Assembly (NCBI RefSeq): GCF_001830325.1
Contig: NZ_MHZG01000002.1
Location: 62,001 to 126,000 of the forward strand
Length of the DNA stretch: 64,000 nt
Direction: 5' to 3'
From: Polynucleobacter sp. GWA2_45_21
GTDB taxonomy: Bacteria; Pseudomonadota; Gammaproteobacteria; Burkholderiales; Burkholderiaceae
Below, one piece after another: positions 28,887 to 38,960 of the stretch (its first letter is position 1; every line of letters begins with the position of its first letter). Below the pieces are notes generated by a model that was not told the origin of the DNA, did not search any database, and saw only the letters and a program-made list of their open reading frames with translations. The position numbers and the translations under genes were made by a program.

Positions 28887-30608
28887 ATGCGTGGCTCTTT
28901 TACTTACCGAAATGCACTTTTTATCCTTCTTCTAGGTGTATTCACCTACTTTTATGGTTTAGATAGTCGCTTCGCCCCAAAAAATGGGGATGAATATCCC
29001 TACATGCACATCGTTCGGATGACTGCGGATGTTGGGGCTTGGCTACCCCTTCAATCCGAGATGGATGGTATTAAAAATACTAAGCCTCCCCTGGTGTTTT
29101 GGGAGGGTATCGCTAGTACTGCTTGGGGCAGTGATTGGAGCCTTTTCGCGCTACGCTGGCCTAGTGTTTTATATACAGGCTTAACAGCATTTTTCTTATT
29201 TTTGGCTGTTGCTCGGTTTAGTGGAAAAAAGCAGACCGGACTGCTGGCAGCTTTAGTGTGGCTTTCTTTTTTTGCAAGCTATCGTTATGGCCGCCCATTC
29301 CTCACTGATCCTCCCGAAGTATTTTGGTTGAGCTTGCCATTCTTTGCGCTTCTCTATTGGGGTAAAGCTGCTTTTGAATCTAAGCTCTTATTTCCGCTGT
29401 TGGCGGGCGCCTCATTTGGTATGGCCTTATTGTCAAAGTCCTTTGCTTACATTGTTCCTGCTGCGTTTGCCTTAGGCCTTTTTTACTGGCGCTGGCGAGA
29501 GTGGAGTATTCCAAAAGTCTTATTGAGAGACTTATATAAAGTTATTTTGATTACTCTACTTGCTCTGGGTATATTCGCGCTCTGGTTTGTGCTGGATCCT
29601 TTTCCAGAGGCAGTTTGGAAAGAGTTTGTTCTGGGTGAGAACGCTGGCAAGTTTGAGGCACGGAGCTCGCATTACCTGCTTGATCTAGTGCGTGGAGGGG
29701 ATAGCATTTGGATGCTGGCCTTAACGACTCTAGCAAATGCTGGTCTTTTCACTTTCGTTTTGATTTCTGCTTTGATTCAATGCTGGAGAGAGCGTCGATT
29801 TATATCTCTTGAAGAGGGCTTGCTACTCCTCTTGGCTTTGGCATTTTTTATTGTGTTTAGTTTGCCAAGCCAGCGATCTGGTCGATATCTGCTGCCAGTG
29901 ATGCCGGTATTCGCTGCTCTTATTGCAATTTACTGGGATCGATTGCCTTTATGGGGGTTTTGGATTGCATTGCTTTTGCAGCTGATCTTGCTTTCTGCGC
30001 TTTCTTGGGTTGGCGGAAACTTACAGTTATCGGATTTCTTGGGCCAGTCTGGCATTTGGAATTACTCCCCATGGCATTGGGTATTCATGGCGGCTTCAAT
30101 TGCCTTGGTATTGCTAGGTATATTGCATCGAGACCGTAGCAAGGTAATTGCTTTGGCGGGTTGCTTTCTTTGCTATTGCGCACTCACCACTAGTCTGTCA
30201 CCCCTTGAAGGTGCTTTAGGTCGATATTCTGAATCCACTATTCAGGATGTTGCAGGAAAAGATGTTTGGGTGCCTTGTGACTATCGCGCTAAAGATGAGG
30301 AGTATCGACTCTTGTTACCAGGTGCAATATTGCATGGCTATTTGGCAAAGGATGCGACCCAGATTGATTTGCTCAGCAATACTTATCCATTAGTGGCTGT
30401 TCAGTCGTCAATAGGTGTAGAGCCAGCACTTTGTGAATCTTGCCAGATCGTAGGTAAGCGTATGGAGATGCGGGCCCGGCATTCTGATGCTGAGATTCAG
30501 GCGATACTTAAAGGCCATATTGGAGAGCATTTATTTGTGAATGAGTATTTAATTTCTACACCCGCAACGATGACCTTGCCATTGGTAGGTAAGGACGCTT
30601 GTCGATGA
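28887..30608 (+). CDS. ArnT/PMT-like membrane glycosyltransferase
   Basis: 573 aa multi-TM; GDEYPYMHIVRMTADVGAWLPL...TKPPLVFWEG..., SGRYLLPVMPVFAALIA. Confidence 0.8.
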   Translation: MRGSFTYRNALFILLLGVFTYFYGLDSRFAPKNGDEYPYMHIVRMTADVGAWLPLQSEMDGIKNTKPPLVFWEGIASTAWGSDWSLFALRWPSVLYTGLTAFFLFLAVARFSGKKQTGLLAALVWLSFFASYRYGRPFLTDPPEVFWLSLPFFALLYWGKAAFESKLLFPLLAGASFGMALLSKSFAYIVPAAFALGLFYWRWREWSIPKVLLRDLYKVILITLLALGIFALWFVLDPFPEAVWKEFVLGENAGKFEARSSHYLLDLVRGGDSIWMLALTTLANAGLFTFVLISALIQCWRERRFISLEEGLLLLLALAFFIVFSLPSQRSGRYLLPVMPVFAALIAIYWDRLPLWGFWIALLLQLILLSALSWVGGNLQLSDFLGQSGIWNYSPWHWVFMAASIALVLLGILHRDRSKVIALAGCFLCYCALTTSLSPLEGALGRYSESTIQDVAGKDVWVPCDYRAKDEEYRLLLPGAILHGYLAKDATQIDLLSNTYPLVAVQSSIGVEPALCESCQIVGKRMEMRARHSDAEIQAILKGHIGEHLFVNEYLISTPATMTLPLVGKDACR

Positions 30609-31852
30609 ACCGCGTAGTTGCTTTTTGTTTTTTATTACTTGCTTCTGTGCTGGGCTATCTACATATTGATAGTCGCCCAATATGGGCTCCATTTGCAGGT
30701 GAATATCCAGTCCACAGTGTGCAGCAAGCGGATGATGTTCCTCAGTCAATCGAGGATGTAAAGCCAGCAAAGAATCTTAAACATATTGCGCCAACAAAGA
30801 TCGCACAGCCAAGTCTCAGGATAGATTGGTTGCCAGATACTGGCGCTCCTTCAGTGCATGCCGCCTCCTTAATTGCGCTGAAAGATGGTGTGATTCGAGC
30901 CTTCTGGTTTGCAGGGAGTCGCGAAGGTGCACCAGATGTGGTGATCAATACATCTGTTTTTGATCCACAGGCAGCCAGGTGGAGTGCTCCAACTGTTGTA
31001 ATGGATCGAGTTAGTGCAGAAAAGGGTCTGTCCCGTTACATTGCTAAATTAGGTAATCCTGTTCCAGTAAGAATGGCTGATGGTCGCATGCAGTTATTTT
31101 TTGTCACCGTATCGATTGGAGGTTGGGCAGGCAGTTCAATCTCTTCAGTGATCTCGGATGATGAGGGTTTAACTTGGGATCGGCCTCAGCGCTTGATTAG
31201 CTCACCCTTAATTAATCTCAGCACCTTGGTAAAGTCACCGGCTATCCCATTTGCCGATGGCCGCTTGGGTTTGCCCGCTTATCACGAATGGATTGGTCGC
31301 TTTGGGGAGTTCCTCAGAATCGAGGCAAGTCAGGTTATTGATAAACGACGTATGAGCTCTGGTAGAAGTGCGATTCAGCCTGCAGTTTTTACTGATGGGC
31401 CTCAAGAGGCAAGCGCTTTTTTCCGTCAAACACGGTCAAGCTCGCAGCCAAAGCAAATCCCCGTCAGTGACACCAAGGATGCTGGACAGTCATGGGTTGT
31501 AACGAAAGATCTTGAAATTCCCAATCCAAACTCAGCCCTTGCTGCACTTACTTTAGCTAATGGCACAAAATTAATGGTGCTCAATAATATTGAAGCAGCG
31601 CGTTATCGATTGGTAATGGTGATGTGTGAGCCAAACTCTACTCAATGGCGAGTGATTCAGGTACTTGAAGATGATGAGACTTTGCTCAATAACTTGCATC
31701 GAGAATTCTCATACCCATATTTAGTATCTGCGAATGGTGAGGATGCCCATCTTGCCTATACCTGGAATAGACAAAAGATTAAGCATGTGCACTTTCCGGC
31801 TGCTTGGTTTAACTATGCCGTAAGCAGTTTTAAAGAAAAGGATGCGCAATGA
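30599..31852 (+). CDS. Sialidase-fold (BNR/Asp-box) protein, signal-anchored
   Basis: Asp-box-like SDDEGLTWDRP and DTKDAGQSW; FWFAGSREGAPDVVI; N-terminal hydrophobic anchor. Confidence 0.78.
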   Translation: MSMNRVVAFCFLLLASVLGYLHIDSRPIWAPFAGEYPVHSVQQADDVPQSIEDVKPAKNLKHIAPTKIAQPSLRIDWLPDTGAPSVHAASLIALKDGVIRAFWFAGSREGAPDVVINTSVFDPQAARWSAPTVVMDRVSAEKGLSRYIAKLGNPVPVRMADGRMQLFFVTVSIGGWAGSSISSVISDDEGLTWDRPQRLISSPLINLSTLVKSPAIPFADGRLGLPAYHEWIGRFGEFLRIEASQVIDKRRMSSGRSAIQPAVFTDGPQEASAFFRQTRSSSQPKQIPVSDTKDAGQSWVVTKDLEIPNPNSALAALTLANGTKLMVLNNIEAARYRLVMVMCEPNSTQWRVIQVLEDDETLLNNLHREFSYPYLVSANGEDAHLAYTWNRQKIKHVHFPAAWFNYAVSSFKEKDAQ

Positions 31853-32472
31853 TGGCTCCTTATTTACAAATCATTGCATTACTTGAAATGTCAATTACTT
31901 GTGCGGTAGTGTTGATGATTCTTCTTCAAAAACTATCCTCATTAGAGATCCCATTTTTAATTCGACTGCTGATGGTTTTATTACTAGCCAACCTATTTTT
32001 CTGGCCGCTGGGAATGTCGCTTGAGTTACCTTTGTCTGCCTATGTCCGTGGAGTCACTGGGGAGCTTAGTATCGTGACAATGCTTTTGTTGTGGAGCTCC
32101 ATATTGCCTGCTGCACAAAAGACGCCGCTGGGATTCAAAGCCCCTTTAGCAATCATTGCAATTGTGTTTTATCCCCTAGCGCTAGGCTTTGGAATGTTCG
32201 ATCCCTATGTATGGGGCTATGGCTCCATTGGATTCTTGGGCGCCGTTATTCTATTTGCCATTGTCTGCGGTCTAGCTGGATGGACTAAGGGTGTTTGGCT
32301 TATTTCGGTTGCAATCATTGCTTGGGCAGCCCATTGGCATGAGTCAGCAAATCTCTGGGACTATCTCTTGGATCCTTTCTTGGCCATTTGGGCTCTGCTT
32401 GCTATCCCCAGCGCAATCCATCAGAAGCGTCGTGAGAAGGCGCAGTCAGGATATCTTTTTAGGGCGGGTTAA
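31849..32472 (+). CDS. Hypothetical integral membrane protein
   Basis: 207 aa, about 6 hydrophobic segments; start overlaps the sialidase-like stop (ATGA). Confidence 0.7.
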   Translation: MMAPYLQIIALLEMSITCAVVLMILLQKLSSLEIPFLIRLLMVLLLANLFFWPLGMSLELPLSAYVRGVTGELSIVTMLLLWSSILPAAQKTPLGFKAPLAIIAIVFYPLALGFGMFDPYVWGYGSIGFLGAVILFAIVCGLAGWTKGVWLISVAIIAWAAHWHESANLWDYLLDPFLAIWALLAIPSAIHQKRREKAQSGYLFRAG

Positions 32473-32520
32473 TTGACTATAAAGTAGGCAATGATCCTGC
32501 CGATGATATTGGTGCAATAA

Positions 32521-32547
32521 AAAAGGCCAGCTAGAAGCTGGCCTTTT
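32521..32547. terminator. Bidirectional intrinsic terminator
   Basis: AAAAGGCCAGCT-AGA-AGCTGGCCTTTT between convergent genes. Confidence 0.85.
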
Positions 32548-32573
32548 GACAACATTTGCGATCCGGTTAAGGA

Positions 32574-33566
32574 TTAATCAGAAATCTTTGATTTACGAAT
32601 CAATGGACCCCACTTATTGAGCTCTGAATCAACTTGAGCCTTAAGAGATTGTGATGTGACTTTATCCATTGAAACAATATCAATACTGGACTCATCAAGA
32701 CGCTTCTTAATATCTGGATCTTTCAATGCAGCTTTCAGGGCAGCATTAATTTTGGCAACTACAGCTGGAGGAGTGCCTTTAGGTGCATAGATACCATGCC
32801 AAACTTTAACGTCAAAGCCTTTTAAGCCTTGCTCATCTAAAGTAGGAATATTAGGCAAGCTTGGCAAGCGCTTTGGTGTTGTTACACCAAAAGTTTTCAC
32901 TTTGTCTGCTTTGATGTATCCAACAGTCTGAGTAGTTTGATCGCAGAGCAGATCAACCTGACCGCCTAACAAATCAGTAAGGGCAGGACCTGTACCTTTG
33001 TAAGGGATGTTAGTTAGCTTCACGCCTAAACGACTTTGGAACAGTAAGCCGCAAAGTTGAGAAACTGCGCCTGGGCCAGCATTAGCCATAGTTACTTTAG
33101 AACCATTGGCTTTGATGTAGGCCTCGAGTTCTTTAAAGTTATTGGCTGGCAAATCTTTTTTACCTAAGAGCACCATTGGCACATCAACAACTTGACCGAT
33201 GTATTCAAAGCTCTCTAATGGATCGTATGGGAGCTTGTCATACAGGGCTGGCGCAGTTGCCATACCGATGTGATAAATAAACAGTATGTAGCCATCTGGT
33301 TTTGCGCGCGCTACTTTAGTAGCGGCAATTGTGCCTCCTGCACCAGTAACGTTTTCAACTACGACAGTTTGTCCAAGTGATTTGCCCATTGGTACGGCAA
33401 TCAAACGGGCAACAGTATCTGTAGGCCCACCGGCTGAGAATGGAACCACCAAGGATATGGGCTTCGTTGGAAATGGCTCATCCGCTGCTAAGGCTTGTGT
33501 CGATAAAAGGCCGCTGGCAAGAAAAAGCGTTCCTACGCTAGCTAGCAAAGTTTTCTTTAATTTCAT
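32574..33566 (-). CDS. Bug-family tripartite tricarboxylate transporter substrate-binding protein
   Basis: FPTKPISLVVPFSAGGPTDTVARLIA, VVENVTGAGGTIAATKVARAKPDGY. Confidence 0.93.
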   Translation of the reverse strand: MKLKKTLLASVGTLFLASGLLSTQALAADEPFPTKPISLVVPFSAGGPTDTVARLIAVPMGKSLGQTVVVENVTGAGGTIAATKVARAKPDGYILFIYHIGMATAPALYDKLPYDPLESFEYIGQVVDVPMVLLGKKDLPANNFKELEAYIKANGSKVTMANAGPGAVSQLCGLLFQSRLGVKLTNIPYKGTGPALTDLLGGQVDLLCDQTTQTVGYIKADKVKTFGVTTPKRLPSLPNIPTLDEQGLKGFDVKVWHGIYAPKGTPPAVVAKINAALKAALKDPDIKKRLDESSIDIVSMDKVTSQSLKAQVDSELNKWGPLIRKSKISD

Positions 33567-33625
33567 TTAAGTCTCCGTTAATGTGTAATGCGAAGTAATT
33601 TTGCCACTTTTAATTACTATCGCCT

Positions 33626-34474
33626 TTAGGGTTTACCAGTAATTGCTAGTGTTCTTTGCGCCAATAAGACTACTGGGCGGTCAATCATGCGGCCATCTAA
33701 TTTCACTGCGCCACCCTTAGATGCTTTATCCGCTTCAATCACGCGATGCGCCCAAGAGACTTCTGCGGCAGTGGGCATAAAGGAGGTCTTCACTAGGGAA
33801 ACCTGTTTTGGGTGGATGCATAGCTTGCCACCAAAGCCCATTCTTTTCGCTCGCTCCGCATCATCAGTGATGCGCTCAATGTTGTCAGTAGAGGGACTAA
33901 CCCCATCAATTGGAGGGGCAATCTGTGCCAAGCGTGAGGCCAACACAATCTGAAAGCGTGCCGTATGTAGTTCGGATTCTTGGGGGTCGCACACCATTCC
34001 CAAGTCTGCCTGCAAATCAATATTGCCCAAAGCCAAACGTAATACCTGCTCAGAGTTTGCAATCTCATTAAGGCGATCAAGGCCAATAGCAGTTTCAATC
34101 ATCGGAATGATTGCAGTGTTTGGCAGGATTTGTGCTGCGCCATTAATTTGGTCGAGAGATTCACTCTTAGGAATTAATAGACAAGCTGCATCTAATTCTT
34201 GAGCCAAGATTAGATCTGCTGAATAAAAATGGCTGCCAGGAGAATTCGAGCGAATAATCAGACGCTTTTTTTGTTCTGCACTAAACGTAGGCCAAGCAGA
34301 GCGAATGGCTGCGCGTGCAGACTCTTTGTCTTCCTCAGCAACTGCATCCTCTAGGTCGATGATGACGCCATCGGCGCCACTATCTAAGGCTTTAGTGAAA
34401 CGCTCTGGGCGTGTGCCCGGAACAAATAAGAAGGTGCTGCTAAAGCCAAGGGGTGTATCAAGTGGGTTCATCAA
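33626..34474 (-). CDS. CoA-ester lyase (HpcH/HpaI / CitE-like)
   Basis: STFLFVPGTRPERFTKALDSGADGVIIDLEDAVAEEDKESAR, GFGGKLCIHPKQV. Confidence 0.9.
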   Translation of the reverse strand: MMNPLDTPLGFSSTFLFVPGTRPERFTKALDSGADGVIIDLEDAVAEEDKESARAAIRSAWPTFSAEQKKRLIIRSNSPGSHFYSADLILAQELDAACLLIPKSESLDQINGAAQILPNTAIIPMIETAIGLDRLNEIANSEQVLRLALGNIDLQADLGMVCDPQESELHTARFQIVLASRLAQIAPPIDGVSPSTDNIERITDDAERAKRMGFGGKLCIHPKQVSLVKTSFMPTAAEVSWAHRVIEADKASKGGAVKLDGRMIDRPVVLLAQRTLAITGKP

Positions 34475-34525
34475 TGAGGCTTTATTAAAAATGAAACAAA
34501 AGAGAAAAAATAAACGATTCTGAAG

Positions 34526-35896
34526 TTAAGGGAGTAATTGGCCTATCTTGGACTGATTGCGGATATTCCACAAGCGCTCGATAGCAGCACTCATCTCGCT
34601 TGGGCTTGCGCCACCACTAAATGCAGCAAGACGCATCGCCTTATCTGTAATCTCAGCACGGCTTAAGGTGTTGCCAGGGTCTCCCTTGGGCTCATCAACA
34701 CGACCTTCTAATGCTTCACCATTATTTAAATAGACTTTGACTTTGCCGATCCAGCTTTGGGGGTAGGCACTATCTACCTCAGAATCTAAGATCATGGTGA
34801 CGCGATCGCGGAATAAGCAAATTTCTTGATCATGAAAATGTTGATCAAATTCTTGTAAGCCGGCAAATTGATAGTGGGCAACTAGCGCTAATACAGTTCC
34901 CATAGAGAACTTAGATTGATGCACGGTGGCAGGATCTATTACTGGACCCAAGACATCAATTGCTCCTTGGTGAACCAAGGTTTCTACCTTGGCGATATCG
35001 CTAGGCTTGAGATGGTGTTTCAACATGATTTGCAATAAGGCATCGGCAGCAGGGTGGGTATGACGACAAGAGGCGTGATATTTGAAGCTAGTTTCTGCAA
35101 TGGTCCAACGCGTTCCCAGTCGATTAATTAATTTGCTTGGATCAGCATCACTCGACATGCCGGCAGCCAAACCTTGTTTACCTTCTAAGATATGCTCAGC
35201 ACCAGTGAAGCCGGATTGCGCTAAGTAGGCTGACATCAAGCCGGTTGAGGCGGCATGTGCTGTATGTAGTTGCTTAGAGTCGGCAGCATCGCGCAGAAAT
35301 TCCCAAAGACCGGCAGATTGTGTACCAGCCGAACCAAAAGCATGCAGCATTTGGCTTGGGTTGAGTTTAAGAAGATGACCTACAGCAGCTGCAGCAGCTA
35401 AGGTGCCGGCAGTGCCTGTAGTGTGAAATGTTTTGTAGTGTGAGCGGCCTAAAAACTCGCCAACCCGAATGCCGACCTCATATCCTGCAACTGCGGCTAC
35501 GAGCAGATCTTTTCCTGAGGCATCTATGGCTTGAGCCGTTGCGAGAGCGGCAGGAAATACGATAGTTCCTGGATGAAATACAGAGCCATTGTGCACGTCA
35601 TCTTGTTCAGCCACATGCGATGCAGCTGCATTTGCTAATGTCGCTAAGAAAGGGCTTGATGTTGTGCGGTGAATGAGGATTTCAGCAGAGCCAGGGTTGG
35701 TGTCATTGAAGCCACCCATACTTTGTGCAAACTTTGTAATTGCCTCTACCGGGCGCGAACCTTTGCCAGCAATCGCAGAGCCAAACCAGTCCACTAGTAA
35801 ATCTTCGGTGCGGGCAATGACCTCTTCGGGGATATCGCCAATTTTTAACTCAGAAGCAAATGTAGCTAAGGCCTTGGATAAATGCGGAGTAGTCAT
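34526..35896 (-). CDS. MmgE/PrpD family protein
   Basis: SHVAEQDDVHNGSVFHPGTIVFPAALA, FHTTGTAGTLAAAAAVGHLL, FKYHASCRHTHPAADAL. Confidence 0.9.
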   Translation of the reverse strand: MTTPHLSKALATFASELKIGDIPEEVIARTEDLLVDWFGSAIAGKGSRPVEAITKFAQSMGGFNDTNPGSAEILIHRTTSSPFLATLANAAASHVAEQDDVHNGSVFHPGTIVFPAALATAQAIDASGKDLLVAAVAGYEVGIRVGEFLGRSHYKTFHTTGTAGTLAAAAAVGHLLKLNPSQMLHAFGSAGTQSAGLWEFLRDAADSKQLHTAHAASTGLMSAYLAQSGFTGAEHILEGKQGLAAGMSSDADPSKLINRLGTRWTIAETSFKYHASCRHTHPAADALLQIMLKHHLKPSDIAKVETLVHQGAIDVLGPVIDPATVHQSKFSMGTVLALVAHYQFAGLQEFDQHFHDQEICLFRDRVTMILDSEVDSAYPQSWIGKVKVYLNNGEALEGRVDEPKGDPGNTLSRAEITDKAMRLAAFSGGASPSEMSAAIERLWNIRNQSKIGQLLP

Positions 35897-35910
35897 AACA
35901 AAATCATTCC

Positions 35911-36795
35911 CTAGGCTAAAACTGCAGTGGCTTGCATAGTGAGCCAGCCTTCGTGATCTTCAGCCCAAATAGAGATGGTTTTTCCAGATGGATCTCTCTC
36001 GAGATCGGGTTTTGCGCTGACTTTAAAAGGATTGATATCAAAAGTAGGGCGAATGGCGCGGAACTCAAAGCTCTTCAACCTGCAGCCTGGAATGCTTTGG
36101 CGCACCAGATCTACCAATAAGGTTGCAATTAAAGGACCATGAACAATAAGGCCAGGATAGCCCTCTACTTCAGTGACGTATTTGCGATCGTAATGAATGC
36201 GATGGCCGTTAAACGTTAGTGCTGAGTAGCGAAACAATAAAACATCATCAGGTGTAATAGTCTTTGTCCACTGTGCATCTGTGGGTGCTGGTGTGGGTGC
36301 AACGGGCTTATCGTCTGGGCCAGGTGCATCGCGATACACGATGTCATGCTCTTCAATTAAGGCTAAGCCATTTTGATTGGAGATTGCATGCTTTACCAAT
36401 ACGAAAATGAGATCACCAGTGCGACCTGCTTTGTGTGTCACAGATTCAATTCTGGAGACGCGCTCGATCTCATCACCTACTTCGAGCGGAGCTAGCCATT
36501 GAACTCGGCTGCCGGCCCACATCCGACGTGGTAGCGGTACGGGTGGTAAAAATCCGCCACGCTTAGGGTGGCCATCAGGTCCGATTTCAGATTGAAGGGC
36601 GCAAGGCAAAAAATAGAGCCAATGCCATAACTCCGGAAGAAAAGTGCCGTCATTCGGTGCAGGGTCTGGTCGATCGAGCGTTGCCGATAAGGCTTTGACT
36701 GGAGCTGCAGTAACAATGTCTTGAAGAGTCTCGGTTTTGCCGAGCCACTCTTGAAGATGGGTGATGGTTTGAGGTTCGATTCGCATAACTTCCAT
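35911..36795 (-). CDS. MaoC/FAS1-dehydratase-like protein (mesaconyl-/itaconyl-CoA hydratase type)
   Basis: PLPRRMWAGSRVQWLAPLEVGDEIERVSRIESVTHKAGRTGDLIFVLV, FRYSALTFNGHRIHYDRKY. Confidence 0.82.
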   Translation of the reverse strand: MEVMRIEPQTITHLQEWLGKTETLQDIVTAAPVKALSATLDRPDPAPNDGTFLPELWHWLYFLPCALQSEIGPDGHPKRGGFLPPVPLPRRMWAGSRVQWLAPLEVGDEIERVSRIESVTHKAGRTGDLIFVLVKHAISNQNGLALIEEHDIVYRDAPGPDDKPVAPTPAPTDAQWTKTITPDDVLLFRYSALTFNGHRIHYDRKYVTEVEGYPGLIVHGPLIATLLVDLVRQSIPGCRLKSFEFRAIRPTFDINPFKVSAKPDLERDPSGKTISIWAEDHEGWLTMQATAVLA

Positions 36796-36826
36796 TATGC
36801 CAATTTCAGCTCTAAATGCGATGGGT

Positions 36827-38152
36827 CTAGATCAATAAACTCGCTAATAAATAACTGAGTAAGCCGGCTAAGGCTGAGCCAGTTAACACGCTAATCACAC
36901 CTTTTTGAAACTTAAACAGCGCTAAGCCTGCAAGCAAGGTAATTGCAATCGAAATCCAAGAGATGGAGCCGCCTAGACCATGTGGAAAAAAGACGTGATA
37001 GGCAAAGAACAGCCCAAGATTGGCAATGACGCCAACTACAGCGGCAGAGATTGCTGTGAGTGGAGCAGTAAAACTTAACTTGCCATGTGTGGATTCAATG
37101 AGCGGTCCGCCGACCAAGACCAAGAAAAAAGAGGGAAGGAAAGTAAACCAGGTGGCAACGCAGGCACCAAGTACGCCAAACCAAAATGGATTGCTATTGC
37201 CGATGAGATGTTGAATGTGGCCAGCTAGGTAGCCAACAAAAGCCACCACCATGATGAGCGGTCCAGGGGTAGTTTCTCCAAGCGCTAACCCATCCATCAT
37301 TTGACCGGCGCTGAGCCAATGAAATTGATCGACAGCGCCCTGATAAACATAGGGCAGAACTGCATAAGCACCACCAAAGGTGAGAAAGGCGGCCTTAGTG
37401 AAAAACCAAGCAATTTGCGGATAAAGTGTTTTCCATCCAAAAATCAGGGCCAATGCAATAAATGGAATAAGCCAGAGCGCTGTAACTACTGAGCTATGTA
37501 TTACAAACCGCTCTCTGGAAAACTTGGCATGCTCTGGAGTTGGCGTGTGATCGTCAATGATGGCAGGGGCATGCGTCTCACCCACTTTATTGTGAGGAGT
37601 AGTTTGTTGAAAATATTCTGGGAAACGCTTACCACCCCAAATGCCAATCAAGGCCGCAAAGATAACAATGATCGGGAAAGCCAGGTTAAATATAAAGATC
37701 GCCAGAAAAGATCCCAGTGCAATCCAACGTAGTGCGTGATTGTGAATTGTACGCTTACCAATACGGACTGCAGCATGCAGAATGATGGCGGTAACGGCAG
37801 GTTTGATGCCAAAGAAAATAGCGGCAATCCAGGGTACTTGGCCAAAAGTTAGGTAGACCCAAGATAGGCCAATCAAAATAAAGAGAGAAGGCAAAACAAA
37901 GAGGGTGCCGGCTAGAACCCCACCCCAAGTGCGATGCATGAGCCAGCCAATATAGGTGACTAATTGCTGAGCCTCTGGCCCCGGTAACAGCATGCAATAG
38001 TTCAGCGCATGTAAAAAGCGCCGCTCAGAAATCCAGCGACGCTTTTCAACAAGCTCTTGGTGGAGGACAGCAATTTGCCCCGCGGGCCCACCAAAGCTAA
38101 TAAAGCCTAGCTTGGCCCAAAATTTCAGGGCTTTGCGAAGTGGAACGCTCAA
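36827..38152 (-). CDS. chrA: Chromate transporter
   Basis: FWAKLGFISFGGPAGQIAVLHQELVEKRRWISERRFLHALNYCMLLPGPEAQQLVTYIGW. Confidence 0.95.
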   Translation of the reverse strand: MSVPLRKALKFWAKLGFISFGGPAGQIAVLHQELVEKRRWISERRFLHALNYCMLLPGPEAQQLVTYIGWLMHRTWGGVLAGTLFVLPSLFILIGLSWVYLTFGQVPWIAAIFFGIKPAVTAIILHAAVRIGKRTIHNHALRWIALGSFLAIFIFNLAFPIIVIFAALIGIWGGKRFPEYFQQTTPHNKVGETHAPAIIDDHTPTPEHAKFSRERFVIHSSVVTALWLIPFIALALIFGWKTLYPQIAWFFTKAAFLTFGGAYAVLPYVYQGAVDQFHWLSAGQMMDGLALGETTPGPLIMVVAFVGYLAGHIQHLIGNSNPFWFGVLGACVATWFTFLPSFFLVLVGGPLIESTHGKLSFTAPLTAISAAVVGVIANLGLFFAYHVFFPHGLGGSISWISIAITLLAGLALFKFQKGVISVLTGSALAGLLSYLLASLLI

Positions 38153-38934
38153 ACTTCGTCCATTCCACCAACAACTTGGCTAAAGCCATTATCAACATAA
38201 ATAATTTCAGCGGTGATTCCGTTTGCTAAATCAGATAGCAAGAAGGCGGCGGTATTGCCAACATCATCAATGGTGACGTTACGACGCAGTGGTGCAGTTT
38301 GTTCAACGGCCTCTAGGATCTTTCCAAATCCTTTAATGCCTGAGGCAGCCAAAGTTTTAATTGGGCCAGCAGAGATGCCGTTAGCACGAATACCTTTAGG
38401 GCCAACGGAGCCGGCGAGGTAACGAACAGAGGCTTCAAGGGATGCCTTGGCTAAACCCATGGTGTTGTAGTTAGGTACATTCTTCATTGAACCTAAGTAA
38501 GTGAGAGTCAATAAGGATGACTTGTCACGCAACATTGGCAAAGCTTCTTTTGCCATCGCTGGGAAGCTGTAAGCAGAAATATCATGAGCAATTTTGAAGC
38601 CTTCGCGCGACAGACCTTCTAAAAAGTCGCCTGCAATAGCCTCGCGTGGCGCAAAGCCAATTGCGTGAACAAAGCCATCAAACTGCGGCCAAGTCTTCGC
38701 TAAATCCTTAAAGAGGGCTGAAATCTGTTCATCGCTACCAACGTCGCAGTCAAAAATCAGCTCGGTATTGAATTCTTTAGCGAAATCAACAATGCGGTCT
38801 TTAAAGCGCTCACCAACGTAGGTAAAGGCTAATTCAGCCCCTTCGCGGTGGCATGCCTTGGCAATGCCATAGGCAATTGAGCGGTTAGAAAGAAGGCCGG
38901 TAATCAGAATTTTTTTGCCAGCGAGAAAGCCCAT
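38149..38934 (-). CDS. fabI: Enoyl-[acyl-carrier-protein] reductase (NADH)
   Basis: GKKILITGLLSNRSIAYGIAKACHREGAELAFTY, YNTMGLAKASLEASVRYLA. Confidence 0.95.
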   Translation of the reverse strand: MGFLAGKKILITGLLSNRSIAYGIAKACHREGAELAFTYVGERFKDRIVDFAKEFNTELIFDCDVGSDEQISALFKDLAKTWPQFDGFVHAIGFAPREAIAGDFLEGLSREGFKIAHDISAYSFPAMAKEALPMLRDKSSLLTLTYLGSMKNVPNYNTMGLAKASLEASVRYLAGSVGPKGIRANGISAGPIKTLAASGIKGFGKILEAVEQTAPLRRNVTIDDVGNTAAFLLSDLANGITAEIIYVDNGFSQVVGGMDEV

Positions 38935-38960
38935 ATCGTGTCCTTTGCTTCAAATGTGGT

